A stretch of 64,000 nt of DNA from Candidatus Zhuqueibacterota bacterium (GCA_022616415.1 JAKEEU010000250.1:1-64000); one strand, 5' to 3'; positions 9,097 to 17,999 are shown, numbered from the stretch's first letter. Notes: a model not told the origin generated them from the letters alone. Translations and numbers: made by a program.

Positions 9097-10575
9097 TTCC
9101 GTTTCGCGCAGCACCTCTTTCATGGTTGTTATTCCTTGTTTTAATTTCAATATGGCATTCTCGCGCAAGGTTCGCATGCCTTCTCTAATCGCCTGTTCTT
9201 TGATTTCATGCGCGGTGGCCCGGCGATTGATCAGCTCGGCAAGGCTGGGGCTGATGGGCATGACTTCAAAAATAGCGATGCGGCCACTGTAACCGGTGCC
9301 TTTGCAGCGTTCACAGTCCGAAGTCGGAGTGTCCGAAGCCGGAATGTTCAAAGTTGGTTGGTTGGCGGTTTTGCAATAGTCGCAGATTTTTCGCACCAGG
9401 CGTTGAGCGATGACAATTTTCACCGAAGAAGAAATTAAAAACGGCTCCAGGCCCATATCCAGCAAGCGGGTCAAGGCGCTGGGCGCGTCGTTGGTGTGAA
9501 GCGTGCTCAACACCAAATGTCCGGTGAGCGCGGCGCGTACGGCAATTTCGGCGGTCTCTTGATCGCGAATCTCGCCGACCATGATGATGTCGGGATCCTG
9601 GCGCAAAAAAGAGCGCAGGGCTTTGGCAAAGGTGTAGCCGATATCGCTCTTCACCTGGCTTTGGTTGATGCCGTCGAGATTGTATTCGATGGGGTCTTCA
9701 ATGGTGAGGATATTAAGCTCAGGGGAATTCAGATAGTTTAGGGTTGCATACAGCGTCGTGGTTTTGCCGCTGCCGGTCGGACCAGTGACCAGAATCATGC
9801 CGTGGGGAGAGCCAATCGCTTGCTTAAATGATCGCAGGGCCTCGTCCTCAAATCCAAGCTTCTCCAGATCGAGATTGAGCTGGCTTTTATCCAAGATGCG
9901 AAGAACGACTTTTTCTCCGAAATCGGTGGGCAAGGTTGAAACGCGAATGTCGATGATCCGGCTGCCGCGTTTGACGCGGATTCTGCCATCCTGGGGCCGG
10001 CGTTTCTCCGCGATGTCCAAATCCGCCATGATCTTGAGGCGGGAGATGATCGCCGCTTTTCTTTCGAGGGGCGGCTGTAACACCTCTTGCAGTACCCCAT
10101 CCAGACGATAGCGCACGCGAAAGTGTTGCTCGTAAGCTTCGATATGAATGTCACTGGCGTGGCTATCAATGGCCTCCGTAATGATCTGATTCACCAACGC
10201 CACGACGGAAAGCTCGTCCGATTCCTGGCGAAGTTTGTCGTCTTTGGCATGTTCGCTTGCTTTTTCCACCACCTGAAATTCGCCGCGCTCTGCCAAGCCC
10301 GCAGGGCATGGCTCCGCCGGCGGGGAAGGTGTCAGCGAAGAATCGGCGCCGTATAGGTCTTGTAACACTTTAGAAATTTCTTCTTCTGAAAGGTGAACGG
10401 CTTCGAGGTGTTTGCCGGTGAGAAATTCAAGGTCGCTCAACAGTTGCTCGTTGTCGATCTGACATAAGCCAACTTTGAGGATATCATCGGTGAGCTGAAG
10501 GGGAACAACTTTGTGGCGGCGGGCAAATTCGGCGGACAGAACCTCTAAAATCGCGGGTGGGATTTTACCTTCCAT
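9091..10575 (-). CDS. GspE/PilB-family assembly ATPase
   Basis: This is the cytoplasmic hexameric ATPase that powers type IV pilus or type II secretion assembly. The ATG at 10575 is preferred (MEGKIPPAILEVL); an upstream TTG at 10611 lies against the T-run of a hairpin. Length is about 494 residues. The N-terminal ~120 residues match the MshEN-type domain (EFARRHKVVPLQLTDDILKV). Walker A is GPTGSGKTT (about residue 264), the Asp box includes TIEDPIEY, and the His box is LVLSTLHTND. Zinc pairs C398-C401 and C421-C424 are present; the 19 residues between them are encoded by a short-word repeat array. No pilin, GspF/PilC or PilT gene is visible nearby, so the choice between pilus and secretion cannot be made. 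Confidence 0.92.
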   Translation of the reverse strand: MEGKIPPAILEVLSAEFARRHKVVPLQLTDDILKVGLCQIDNEQLLSDLEFLTGKHLEAVHLSEEEISKVLQDLYGADSSLTPSPPAEPCPAGLAERGEFQVVEKASEHAKDDKLRQESDELSVVALVNQIITEAIDSHASDIHIEAYEQHFRVRYRLDGVLQEVLQPPLERKAAIISRLKIMADLDIAEKRRPQDGRIRVKRGSRIIDIRVSTLPTDFGEKVVLRILDKSQLNLDLEKLGFEDEALRSFKQAIGSPHGMILVTGPTGSGKTTTLYATLNYLNSPELNILTIEDPIEYNLDGINQSQVKSDIGYTFAKALRSFLRQDPDIIMVGEIRDQETAEIAVRAALTGHLVLSTLHTNDAPSALTRLLDMGLEPFLISSSVKIVIAQRLVRKICDYCKTANQPTLNIPASDTPTSDCERCKGTGYSGRIAIFEVMPISPSLAELINRRATAHEIKEQAIREGMRTLRENAILKLKQGITTMKEVLRETEG

Positions 10576-10610
10576 AGCAACTCTCTGCGTGACTGGTTTG
10601 GAACTCAACA

Positions 10611-10676
10611 AAATAAAAAAAGCCTAACCGCATCCAGACGCAGCAATTTTTGCGTTAACTGGATACGTTTAGGCTT
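10611..10676 (-). terminator. Long hairpin followed by T-run (minus strand)
   Basis: Arms AAGCCTAA-CCGCATCCAG-ACGCA and the opposite near-complement (TGCGTTAACTGGATACG-TTTAGGCTT) form a stem of more than 20 bp. On the minus strand it is followed by TTTTTTTATTTTG. It probably ends the symporter transcript. It lies only 37 nt before the ATPase start, so it may instead be a conditional leader for that gene. Confidence 0.7.
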
Positions 10677-10945
10677 ATTAATCCCCAATCAGTTTCGATC
10701 ATGACTTTGCCCATTATCCTTTTCTCGTGACGTTTCCTGGTGTTGGCAAAGCTTAAAGGGATTCTGTAAAATCTTAGGCAACGACACCCGCGCCGCAAGG
10801 CGATTATGACCTTGTTATGTCGTGCTTCTATTACTATAGACAATTGCAAAGCCGCCTTTCTCACGCTTTTTCAAACAATTTCTTGTGAAGATTTTGTAAC
10901 GAAGCTTTTTCTGAAAATTCAAAAAGATAACGCGAATGATGTGGC
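10677..10945. other. Intergenic region without a convincing gene
   Basis: The 269 bp between the symporter stop and the hairpin hold no convincing reading frame on either strand. A c-di-GMP riboswitch, sometimes found before pilus genes, was looked for; the conserved core was not seen. Confidence 0.5.
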
Positions 10946-12337
10946 TCATTGCCGGCCATTCTTATCTCTTGAAAACACCAAAGAAACAATGAAACACCCC
11001 AACGATACCGCCAATCCCGGATAGATCGGTTGCAGTCCCAGCCAATACTCTTCATTTGTTCCTGCCAACATCCACAACGCTGATATCGCGGCGCTCTGTA
11101 ACATGGAGAAGAGCGCCCAACGCGGCGGCATTTTCCATTTCTCGGAGAAACTCGCCGCCAGCGGCACGAGCAGCGCCGAGGTGGTGAGTGTGCCGATTCC
11201 GTACCAAATATCGACGACGGATTGCAGCCACAGCGATACCGCAACGGCGAAGATGAAAGTGATGATCAGGCCAAAACGCGAGAGCCGTGTCAGCAGTCGA
11301 TCTTCATTGCGCCCCCAAATTTTCCCGAGCAAATCTTTGCCAATGGTAATTCCGGAAAGAAACGCATAGCCGTCGATGGTGGACATGATCGTTGCGAACA
11401 GCGCCAAAAAGAACAAGCCGCGCGCCAGCGGCGGCAACAACGTCACTGCAAGCTGCGGATAGGATTCGATGGGATTGGCGAGATTGGGGAGAATGGCCGC
11501 GGCATACAGGCCGGTGGCCGTCGTCATAAAATCGAAGAACATCCAAAAGACGACGGAAATCAGAATGCCGTTGCGCGCCACCTTCTCGCTCTTCGCCGCG
11601 TAGCAGCGCTGGTAAAAATTCGGATCAACCAGCGTGCTCATGGCGATGAAGTACCAGACAAAAATATATTGCGGGGAATTTTCGCCATGCCAGGTGAGAT
11701 GCAGCGGCGGCAGATTGCTCTTGAGAAATTCCCACCCACCGAATTGCCGCACGGCAAAGGCGAGAATGACGACGAAGCCAGCGTACATGAGAGAAAATTG
11801 CAAAAACTCGGTGCGCACGATCGCCGCCAAGCCGCCGCGAAACGCGTAAATCATCGAAAGCAACGCGCCGAGCGTAACGCCGAGCCACAACGGCCAGCCA
11901 AACAACATGCGGCAGAGCACGCCGATCATCAACACGTACGGCGCAGGTGTTGCGAGGACAAAAATGAAAAAGGCACCGGCCAAGCTGACGCTGCGGCCAT
12001 AAGCCTTTTCGAGCTGATCCGGAATGGTGTAAAATCGCGTTCGCCAGGCGCGGCCGGCAATGAACAACGCGAAGATAACGGCGTAAAGATAATACGGCAC
12101 GCCGAAGACGAGCCAGTTCGACAAGCCGTATTTGTAGCTAAATTCGCCGACGCCGAGAATGCCGCCATACCACGTCGACACCAGCGTTACCACGAACGCC
12201 GGCAGGGAAATGCGCCGGCCCGCGACGAGATATTCTTCGGCAGATTCGTGGCCGCGGCGCGAACGAATGAATCCGAGAACAAAAAGCCCGGCCACGTAAA
12301 ATGCCAGCAGAACATATTCGATTGCGCTCAGCGTCAT
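10946..12337 (-). CDS. Sodium:solute symporter (SSS family)
   Basis: This 463-residue integral inner-membrane protein has about 12-13 hydrophobic helices. The family signature is visible: EEYLVAGRRISLPAFVVTL near the N-terminus, then TWYGGILGVGEF (helix 2), GGLAAIVRTEFLQF and ATIMSTIDGYAFLSGITIG (the helix-8 region with Ser/Thr Na+ ligands). Length is usual for the family. The substrate cannot be deduced; sugar, amino acid and carboxylate carriers share this fold. It appears to be a single-gene unit, ended by the hairpin at 10611-10676. The start lacks a clear ribosome site. Confidence 0.9.
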   Translation of the reverse strand: MTLSAIEYVLLAFYVAGLFVLGFIRSRRGHESAEEYLVAGRRISLPAFVVTLVSTWYGGILGVGEFSYKYGLSNWLVFGVPYYLYAVIFALFIAGRAWRTRFYTIPDQLEKAYGRSVSLAGAFFIFVLATPAPYVLMIGVLCRMLFGWPLWLGVTLGALLSMIYAFRGGLAAIVRTEFLQFSLMYAGFVVILAFAVRQFGGWEFLKSNLPPLHLTWHGENSPQYIFVWYFIAMSTLVDPNFYQRCYAAKSEKVARNGILISVVFWMFFDFMTTATGLYAAAILPNLANPIESYPQLAVTLLPPLARGLFFLALFATIMSTIDGYAFLSGITIGKDLLGKIWGRNEDRLLTRLSRFGLIITFIFAVAVSLWLQSVVDIWYGIGTLTTSALLVPLAASFSEKWKMPPRWALFSMLQSAAISALWMLAGTNEEYWLGLQPIYPGLAVSLGCFIVSLVFSRDKNGRQ

Positions 12338-12454
12338 TCAATCGCTATTTCAAAAATGGTCAACAGGGAAATTTTGTTTGCACGCTTCTCCTCATAAAAT
12401 ATAGAAAATTATGTTCCCAACAAAACAAATAAAATTGCCCACAGAAAAAGAAAT

Positions 12455-12608
12455 CCCACTGAACTGAATAGCTGTGATAAACTTATTTCACACGGATCAA
12501 AAACTCACACGGAAAAAGAAATCACAAAAGAGTCCGTGTGGGTTTTTGATCCATGTGCTTAAAAGTCTTTTAAGCTTCTCAATTCAGTGGAATTGCAAAT
12601 TCAGTGGG
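12455..12608. repeat. Nested inverted repeat with 9-bp termini
   Basis: The ends are CCCACTGAA (12455-12463) and its exact complement (12600-12608). Inside is a 24-nt arm at 12489-12512 (CACACGGATCAAAAACTCAC...) with its near-complement at 12534-12557. The element fills the gap between the symporter promoter and the end of the HEAT gene. It could be a miniature inverted-repeat element or a terminator for the minus-strand HEAT gene arriving from the right. Confidence 0.65.
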
Positions 12609-12629
12609 TGAAAAAGATATTCATCAAAA

Positions 12630-13514
12630 TCACTTCTGCAAGAGCCGCTTCAAAATCTCTCTTGCTTCCGGCTCCGGGTGATTGGCCAGCGCGCGCACGG
12701 CCGCCTTGCGGACGCGCCGGTCCGTATCTTTATTCAATACCTCGTCCAAAATGACCAAAGATTCTGCGCTTTCCGAATCCGCCAACATGGCAACCGCGGA
12801 GGCGCGCATCGCCCAATTCCCGTGCTCGCGTGCCAAACGTTTGATCTCCGGCAACGCCGTGTTCTCGTCGCGATCCAGCAACGCCGCCAACGCTTGCAAA
12901 TTCACCTGCTCGTCGTCGGTCAAATGCTCGGCATAAGCTCTGTGCTCGAATCCCCAGCGCAAATCTCCGTCGATGATCATCGGCAATGGCCCACTTGGCA
13001 ACGGCGGCATGGGTGGCAACGGCGGTATGGACGGAATCGGTGCGAGGGCCGGAAGCGGAGGTATCGGAGGGATGGGCGGAATATCCGGCAGCGGCGCGAG
13101 GCGTGCAAGCCGTCGCGAAGCCTCTTGCATGGCCGCGTTGATTTCCGGCCAGTCGATTTGTTCCATGGCTTGCATGGCTTGCTCCACTGCAGGCCCGGCT
13201 TGGATCATGGCATGCTCGACAGCGGGGCCGAGGTGCGCCATGGCCTCGGCTTGCAGTTCGTATAGATGAGGCGCTATTTCCGCCTGGAGGCGTGCCGCCT
13301 CGACTTGCATTTTTCCTTGCTCGGCAAACAGTCGCGCCTGCTCGAAAGCCAGCTCCGCCTGCCTTCGCGCCAAATCGCGCTGCAAATCAACCGAACGCTG
13401 CGGCTTCGGTTTCGTTGCCGAGCTGTCGCGCGCGGTTGAATCCTGGCTTATTGTAAAATCCGGATGCAACAAAACGAACAGCAGCAGAGCAGGAAAGAGA
13501 AACGAACGGTTCAT
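12630..13514 (-). CDS. Exported coiled-coil / Pro-rich / HEAT-repeat protein
   Basis: Function unknown. The 294-residue product starts at an ATG with GAGG 8 nt upstream and has a signal peptide (LFPALLLFVLLHPDF). Residues about 40-130 are helical and rich in Ala, Gln and Glu (coiled coil). Residues about 143-178 are a Pro-rich spacer of IPPIPPLP words. The last ~100 residues hold HEAT repeats (DRRVRKAAVRALANHPEPEA). The order sigma factor, anti-sigma factor, HEAT protein, HEAT protein on one strand suggests an operon in which this periplasmic protein is a target or sensor of the ECF sigma system (inference). Confidence 0.8.
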   Translation of the reverse strand: MNRSFLFPALLLFVLLHPDFTISQDSTARDSSATKPKPQRSVDLQRDLARRQAELAFEQARLFAEQGKMQVEAARLQAEIAPHLYELQAEAMAHLGPAVEHAMIQAGPAVEQAMQAMEQIDWPEINAAMQEASRRLARLAPLPDIPPIPPIPPLPALAPIPSIPPLPPMPPLPSGPLPMIIDGDLRWGFEHRAYAEHLTDDEQVNLQALAALLDRDENTALPEIKRLAREHGNWAMRASAVAMLADSESAESLVILDEVLNKDTDRRVRKAAVRALANHPEPEAREILKRLLQK

Positions 13515-13576
13515 TTTTCACCTCGTCTCGTGCGATGTTAGAATCAATGAAAAGCTTTAAATTTCTAAAAAATTTT

Positions 13577-13647
13577 CAACGGATAACGGCGGCTAACGGA
13601 TAAGAAGAATTTTACTTTAATCCGTTGGCCGCCTTTATCTGTTGGTG
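13577..13647. repeat. CCAACGGAT-type palindromic repeat, copy 1 of 3
   Basis: The left half has two spaced ACGGATAA words (CAACGGATAACGGCGGCTAA...). The right half has their complements (AATCCGTTGGCCGCC then ATCTGTTGG). Copies 2 and 3 are at 22613-22682 and 35476-35536; all are intergenic. Confidence 0.8.
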
Positions 13648-13731
13648 ACAAAAGTTTCAGACTTTTTTTCTGGGCCTGCTGTCCCGATCTATTTGCCTCT
13701 CAGTCGAGCCGACTGGGCTACGCCCTTAGGG

Positions 13732-15345
13732 CTACTTTTCACCGCGCAAAATTTTCAGCAACGCTTCCTTGGCTTTCGGCGAATCGATCTGCGACAGCGC
13801 GGTAACCGCAGCTTTGCGCAATTGCAGATTCGGATCCTTTTGCGCGATTTCCAACAACACCGGCACCGCAGCGTCGTCGTCCAAATTGCCGAGCGAATAC
13901 AGCGCGGTCTTTTTCAATTCCGCCGACCCCTCGCTGCGAAGGACAGCCAGCAAGGCCTCGCGCGCCGCGGGCTTTGAGGTGTTGGCAATCGCATAAATCG
14001 CCGTCTTTTTCAATTCCTCGTTGGGATTCGTCTTAATCACATTGACCAAGGCGGTGACGGCTTGGTCATCATCGACGTTGCCCATGGCGTGAATCAAAGC
14101 TTTCGCGACTTCCACGTCCTGTTCTTGCGCGGCCATTTTGCCGAGGAACGCCACGCCCTCAGGCTCGCCGGTGTTGCCGATGGCGTAGGCCGTGGCCTTG
14201 CGTACGCGGGTATCGGTGCTCTTCACAAAAATGTTCTGCAGAGATTTTAACGCAATTTCGTCTGAAAGGTTGCCGATGGCGTACACCGCGGCGGTTTGCA
14301 ATTCGGAATCGCCTGGGTCGAGCGCGGTCTTTTCGAGCGCGGCGACGGCTTCCGGCTCTCCGGTATTTCCCAACGCATACAACGCGGCCTTGCGCACTTC
14401 GCGCACCGTGCTGCCGGCCAAAATTTCGCCGAGGGCGCGAACCGCAGCCGCGGAGCCGTAATTTCCAATTGCATAAGTCGCCGCCTTGCCCAACTCCTGA
14501 TCGGTGGAAGTTTTCGCGGTGCGCAGCAAAAATTCCAGGCCCGTGCTTTCATCGGTGTTGCCGATGCTGTACAGCGCGGCTTTGCGCACTTCCTGATCCG
14601 CGCCGGATTCGACGACTTTCATCAACGCTTTGATGCTGGCGGATTCACTTTGATTGCCGAGCGCATGTACGGCGTTTTTCTGCACCGCGGGATCGGGATC
14701 GGTCAGCGCCAATTTCTCGAGCGCCGCCGCCGCTTCGGGACCTTCGATGTTGCCGAGCACAAAAACGATTTTGCGCCGCAGATTGGCGCTTTTTTCAGTT
14801 TGCAGCAAATCGAGCAGCAGCTTCGTCGTCGCCGGGTCATCATCATACTGGCTCAAAGCGTAGATGGCTTGCAATTTGATGTCTTCATCCTCGTTGCTGC
14901 GCAGCGCCTCCAGCTCGGCCTTGTACTTCGGTTTGCCCGCCTTTGCCAACTGATCGGCCAGCCGCACCATATTGCCGCGAGCCTCATCCACATATTGGCT
15001 CTTGGAAAATTTCTCGATGAATTTCTGATAAGCCTGGTAAACTTCTTCGGGATTGTCGCCGCGTTTCTCGCGGCTGTAGCACAGCCAAAAATTGGCGTCA
15101 TCGGCATATTGGCTGTTGGGGTATTTCTTCCCAAACGCTTCCAACTGTGCAATCGCCTCGGCCCAGCGTTGATCGAGAACGAGATTGTTGGCCGCTTTGT
15201 ATTCTTGATAAGCGGCGTCTTGCGGTTCATCTTCGGGCAAGAGCATCGCTGTCGGCTCGATAAACCGTGTTGCACCGTCAAATATTTTCGCTTCTGCAAT
15301 CTCAATTATTCCGAGCAAAAACGTCAACAACATAAATTTTCGCAT
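13732..15345 (-). CDS. Exported TPR plus HEAT-repeat protein
   Basis: The 537-residue product starts at an ATG with AAAGAGG upstream and has a signal peptide (MRKFMLLTFLLGIIEIAEA). Residues about 48-130 are TPR/YbgF-like (AIAQLEAFGKKYPNSQYADD, VYQAYQKFIEKFSKSQYVDE). From about 145 to the end there are roughly a dozen HEAT repeats of about 31 residues with the recurring pattern RKAALYALGNTGEPEAV. Such scaffolds bind partner proteins; no catalytic site is visible. It lies between the anti-sigma factor gene and a second HEAT gene on the same strand, and probably belongs to that operon. Confidence 0.85.
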   Translation of the reverse strand: MRKFMLLTFLLGIIEIAEAKIFDGATRFIEPTAMLLPEDEPQDAAYQEYKAANNLVLDQRWAEAIAQLEAFGKKYPNSQYADDANFWLCYSREKRGDNPEEVYQAYQKFIEKFSKSQYVDEARGNMVRLADQLAKAGKPKYKAELEALRSNEDEDIKLQAIYALSQYDDDPATTKLLLDLLQTEKSANLRRKIVFVLGNIEGPEAAAALEKLALTDPDPAVQKNAVHALGNQSESASIKALMKVVESGADQEVRKAALYSIGNTDESTGLEFLLRTAKTSTDQELGKAATYAIGNYGSAAAVRALGEILAGSTVREVRKAALYALGNTGEPEAVAALEKTALDPGDSELQTAAVYAIGNLSDEIALKSLQNIFVKSTDTRVRKATAYAIGNTGEPEGVAFLGKMAAQEQDVEVAKALIHAMGNVDDDQAVTALVNVIKTNPNEELKKTAIYAIANTSKPAAREALLAVLRSEGSAELKKTALYSLGNLDDDAAVPVLLEIAQKDPNLQLRKAAVTALSQIDSPKAKEALLKILRGEK

Positions 15346-15490
15346 ATTGGCCTCTTTCTAAATTCAAACAAATGCGTTCGTAGTTATGCCTTAAGGCATC
15401 AAAGTTCGGGAATAAAACGGTTTTTCAATCAACAGCGGGTTTTATTAGTTCCGCACATTCCGCGCCTGAAGGCGCTACTACGAACAATTT

Positions 15491-16324
15491 TTACAACGAT
15501 TTTTTATCCGGCTTAACCGGTGGAACGTGTCGCTGTTCTTGCTGCGCCATTTCAGTAATGTTGATTTTGAACAAAAGCCCGTTGCGGGCAATGCCGTCGC
15601 GCACGAGTTCGACTGCTGACAAATCATGCTCGGCTTCGAGATTGGCGATTTGCAAGAGGACCAACTCGAGTTGGCTCATGAGCTGCAAAAGCTGGCGATT
15701 GGCCGCCGGATCGATTTCGCGGCGTAAGGCGCGGGCTTCCGTCACCAAGCTGCGGGAAACTTGGCGCTGCTGTGAAAAATCAGATTGCGCCGGTTCTGAA
15801 AAATCCTCGTTGACCACACCGATCAAAAGAATTTTGGACCGCTCCAGCCATTGTTCAGCGCGAGCTTGCACCGGATGCACCTGCGGCGGCGGGGATGACG
15901 CGATCTGTAGCGTCTCCGGATGTGGCCACCAATAATGACCCACGAGCACGCCGGCAAAAAGCAAGGCCAAAATTCCCGCGGTGCGAGCCAAAGGAACGAA
16001 GAGTGGATGCTCGTGCCATGTGGCGCGCAGCCACCTCCAAAGACGCGACGGCACAAACGCCGCTTCCGGCGCGGCCCGTTCATCTTTTTCCATGCGCGCC
16101 ACCAGGCGATGCCAATAACCCTCCCAAAAATGTGCGGGCATCTCGGGGCGGATCGGCGCGCCCATGGCGCTCAGCACTTGCTGCATTTCCCCCAAAGCGG
16201 CGCGGCACTTGGCGCAATCGGCAAGATGGGCCTGAAGCTTTTGCTCATCTGCGGCGCTGAGTTCGTCAAAAACTTTGGTGACGAGCCAGGGTTCGTACTT
16301 TTTGCAAGGAATGGTTTTCATCAT
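15491..16324 (-). CDS. Transmembrane anti-sigma factor (zinc-finger type)
   Basis: The 277-residue product has an N-terminal zinc anti-sigma domain: C7, then HLADCAKC with the HxxxCxxC signature at about residues 33-40. A single membrane helix follows at about 112-132 (LARTAGILALLFAGVLVGHY). The C-terminal ~140 residues would be periplasmic and look like a coiled coil (LLQLMSQLELVLLQIANLE). It starts 55 bp after the ECF sigma gene, the classic arrangement in which the membrane protein holds the sigma factor inactive. Two ATG codons are adjacent; the first is used here. Confidence 0.88.
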   Translation of the reverse strand: MMKTIPCKKYEPWLVTKVFDELSAADEQKLQAHLADCAKCRAALGEMQQVLSAMGAPIRPEMPAHFWEGYWHRLVARMEKDERAAPEAAFVPSRLWRWLRATWHEHPLFVPLARTAGILALLFAGVLVGHYWWPHPETLQIASSPPPQVHPVQARAEQWLERSKILLIGVVNEDFSEPAQSDFSQQRQVSRSLVTEARALRREIDPAANRQLLQLMSQLELVLLQIANLEAEHDLSAVELVRDGIARNGLLFKINITEMAQQEQRHVPPVKPDKKSL

Positions 16325-16379
16325 TCATTCTCATTATTGACACAACACCGGACGGGCCGTCTGGCTGCGCCCGTTGAGG

Positions 16380-16961
16380 CTACGCTATTAAATCCGCCTT
16401 ATAAAACGCCAAGGCTTCCTGCAATTTCCTGAGCGCGCGAAACAATTGGCTTTTTACCGTGCCTTCGGAAATCTTCAGCGCTTTCCCGATTTCGGCCAGC
16501 GGCATGTCCTCGTCGTGGCGCAAAATAAAAACCGTGCGCTGCTGCGGCGAGAGCATGTCGAGCGCGCGGCGCAGGTGGGTGCGCATCATTTCCGCTTCGG
16601 TCATTATTTCCGGGTTGGCGGCGGGATCATGAGCCGGAATGGGCTGATGCGTGTCGTCGCCGTCGAAGCTGTCGCGCAGCTCCATTTCCGAAAGCGCCTT
16701 TTTGCGCCGCCGGTTCAAACAGAGATTGACAACGATGCGATGCATCCAGGAGCTGAGCTGCGCCTCGCCGCGAAAGTCGCCGATGCTGCGAAAGACTTTG
16801 ATGAACGCTTCCTGTGAAACGTCTTCCGCATCCTGCGTGTTGCCCAACAGGTCGTAGGCGAGGTTGAATACCCGCGGCTTGTGACTTTCCACCAACTCGC
16901 GAAACGCTGAGGTTTCGGCCGCTTGCAGCCGCCGAATCAGCTCTCTCTCATCATTTGCCAT
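16380..16961 (-). CDS. ECF-type RNA polymerase sigma factor (RpoE-like)
   Basis: The start is placed at the ATG at 16961 (AAGG upstream; protein MANDERELIRRLQ...), which removes 16 unlikely residues from the longest frame. Length is about 193 residues. Region 2 shows FNLAYDLLGNTQDAEDVSQE and AFIKVFRSIGDFRGEAQLSS (-10 recognition); region 4 shows LSPQQRTVFILRHDEDMPLA and then EIGKALKISEGTVKSQLFRA (-35 recognition helix-turn-helix). It lies first in a minus-strand set with its probable anti-sigma factor and two exported HEAT proteins. Confidence 0.93.
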   Translation of the reverse strand: MANDERELIRRLQAAETSAFRELVESHKPRVFNLAYDLLGNTQDAEDVSQEAFIKVFRSIGDFRGEAQLSSWMHRIVVNLCLNRRRKKALSEMELRDSFDGDDTHQPIPAHDPAANPEIMTEAEMMRTHLRRALDMLSPQQRTVFILRHDEDMPLAEIGKALKISEGTVKSQLFRALRKLQEALAFYKADLIA

Positions 16962-17043
16962 GCATGACCTTGATTGCATTCCGACGCCGACCGGTCGCCG
17001 AGTTCTCAAATTTCCGAATGGTACACTGTTACCATAGTTTTTA

Positions 17044-17122
17044 TAGTCCCGGCCTCTTGTGGGCCGCTGTCAAAGCCAATAAATTCGCGGTTGCCACAGT
17101 GCCCCACAAGGGGGCAAGACTA
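17044..17122. repeat. Imperfect inverted repeat upstream of the sigma gene
   Basis: Arms TAGTCCCGGCCTCTTGTGGG (17044) and GCCCCACAAGGGGGCAAGAC (17101) are partly complementary. The element sits between the barrel gene stop and the ECF sigma gene start, so it may end one transcript or be part of the sigma promoter region. The rest of the gap (17010-17243) shows nothing else. Confidence 0.5.
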
Positions 17123-17243
17123 CGAAATTAAAGTAACAGTGCAATAGCGCTTTGTTTCAGCGACCGGCCCGTTCGGAGCAAATTGGGATTTGCCTACGAC
17201 CTTGACTTTCCTGATGGTAAGACGCGAAGAGAAACTAAAAGGT

Positions 17244-17999
17244 TTACAGCTTAAAATCTCCACCCAGCCCAAACACCCAGTGATGCATCCGCAACGTCGT
17301 ATTGGCTGCGCCATCAACAATTTTGGCATGATGAACTTGATTAAAGGTGAATTTGTACTCGCCGAAAAAATGCAGTTGTTGCCAAAGCCGCATCTCGAGG
17401 CCTAAAGCCGCCTGCACGCCAAGCCGATTGAGCTCATATTGCTCCTGGCTCACGCCATCGATTGTACTTTCTGTGTGCAGAATTGTCGGGCCGGCGCCGA
17501 GGCGTCCGGTTACAGTCAAAAATCGTCGCCAAGCACTGCGGTGGCTTTCACCGCCATAATGCAGCGCCAAATTTGTCAAAACAAAGTTTGTCCCATGTGA
17601 AATTGAAAACCGTTGCACCATTTCCCTAAATTGAAGGAACCGATCCATCGGTTGACCCGTGCGCTTGCCTGACACACGAAGAACCTGGGATGGATTTGCA
17701 TAAATCTTGGCATGGATAAATTCGAGCTCGAGCGCCAGTCGTACGTTGCGAGATTGGCGAGAAAAAAAAGCTCCGACTCGCGCTCCGTAATAAAGCGGCA
17801 GATCAAAGGAGCGGCCATCATATTTGAGCCGATGAAAAGTCAACTTGTTGCCCGGCGTTGGCTGGATGATCTGCAAATCACTCGCCTGTATGCTCGAATA
17901 TCCCAGATAGGCTTGAGCGTGCCATTGGCCTTGCGCCGCCGAGACTCCAGCGACCAAAACAAACGCGAGAAACAATGACCACCAATTTTGTCGCCGCAT
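17244..17999 (-). CDS. Outer-membrane beta-barrel protein, unknown role
   Basis: The 251-residue product has a signal peptide (LFLAFVLVAGVSAAQGQ) and alternating hydrophobic/polar strands: WHAQAYLGYSS near the start, RLALELEFIHAK in the middle, and HHWVFGLGGDFKL at the end, finishing in an aromatic/hydrophobic strand usual for barrels inserted by BamA. Glycine and aromatic girdles suggest an 8- to 10-strand barrel. No specific family was recognised. The start has no strong ribosome site. The gene is divergent from the SPFH gene at 18118. Confidence 0.7.
   Translation of the reverse strand: MRRQNWWSLFLAFVLVAGVSAAQGQWHAQAYLGYSSIQASDLQIIQPTPGNKLTFHRLKYDGRSFDLPLYYGARVGAFFSRQSRNVRLALELEFIHAKIYANPSQVLRVSGKRTGQPMDRFLQFREMVQRFSISHGTNFVLTNLALHYGGESHRSAWRRFLTVTGRLGAGPTILHTESTIDGVSQEQYELNRLGVQAALGLEMRLWQQLHFFGEYKFTFNQVHHAKIVDGAANTTLRMHHWVFGLGGDFKL

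Noticed and set aside
10612..10945. c-di-GMP riboswitch before the PilB-like gene
   Set aside because: Some short matches such as GGGCAAAG exist, but the two-helix core and its conserved bases could not be assembled.
11222..12397. Plus-strand frame of 391 codons opposite the symporter
   Set aside because: Composition is highly charged and unlike protein folds; the symporter on the minus strand has clear family motifs.
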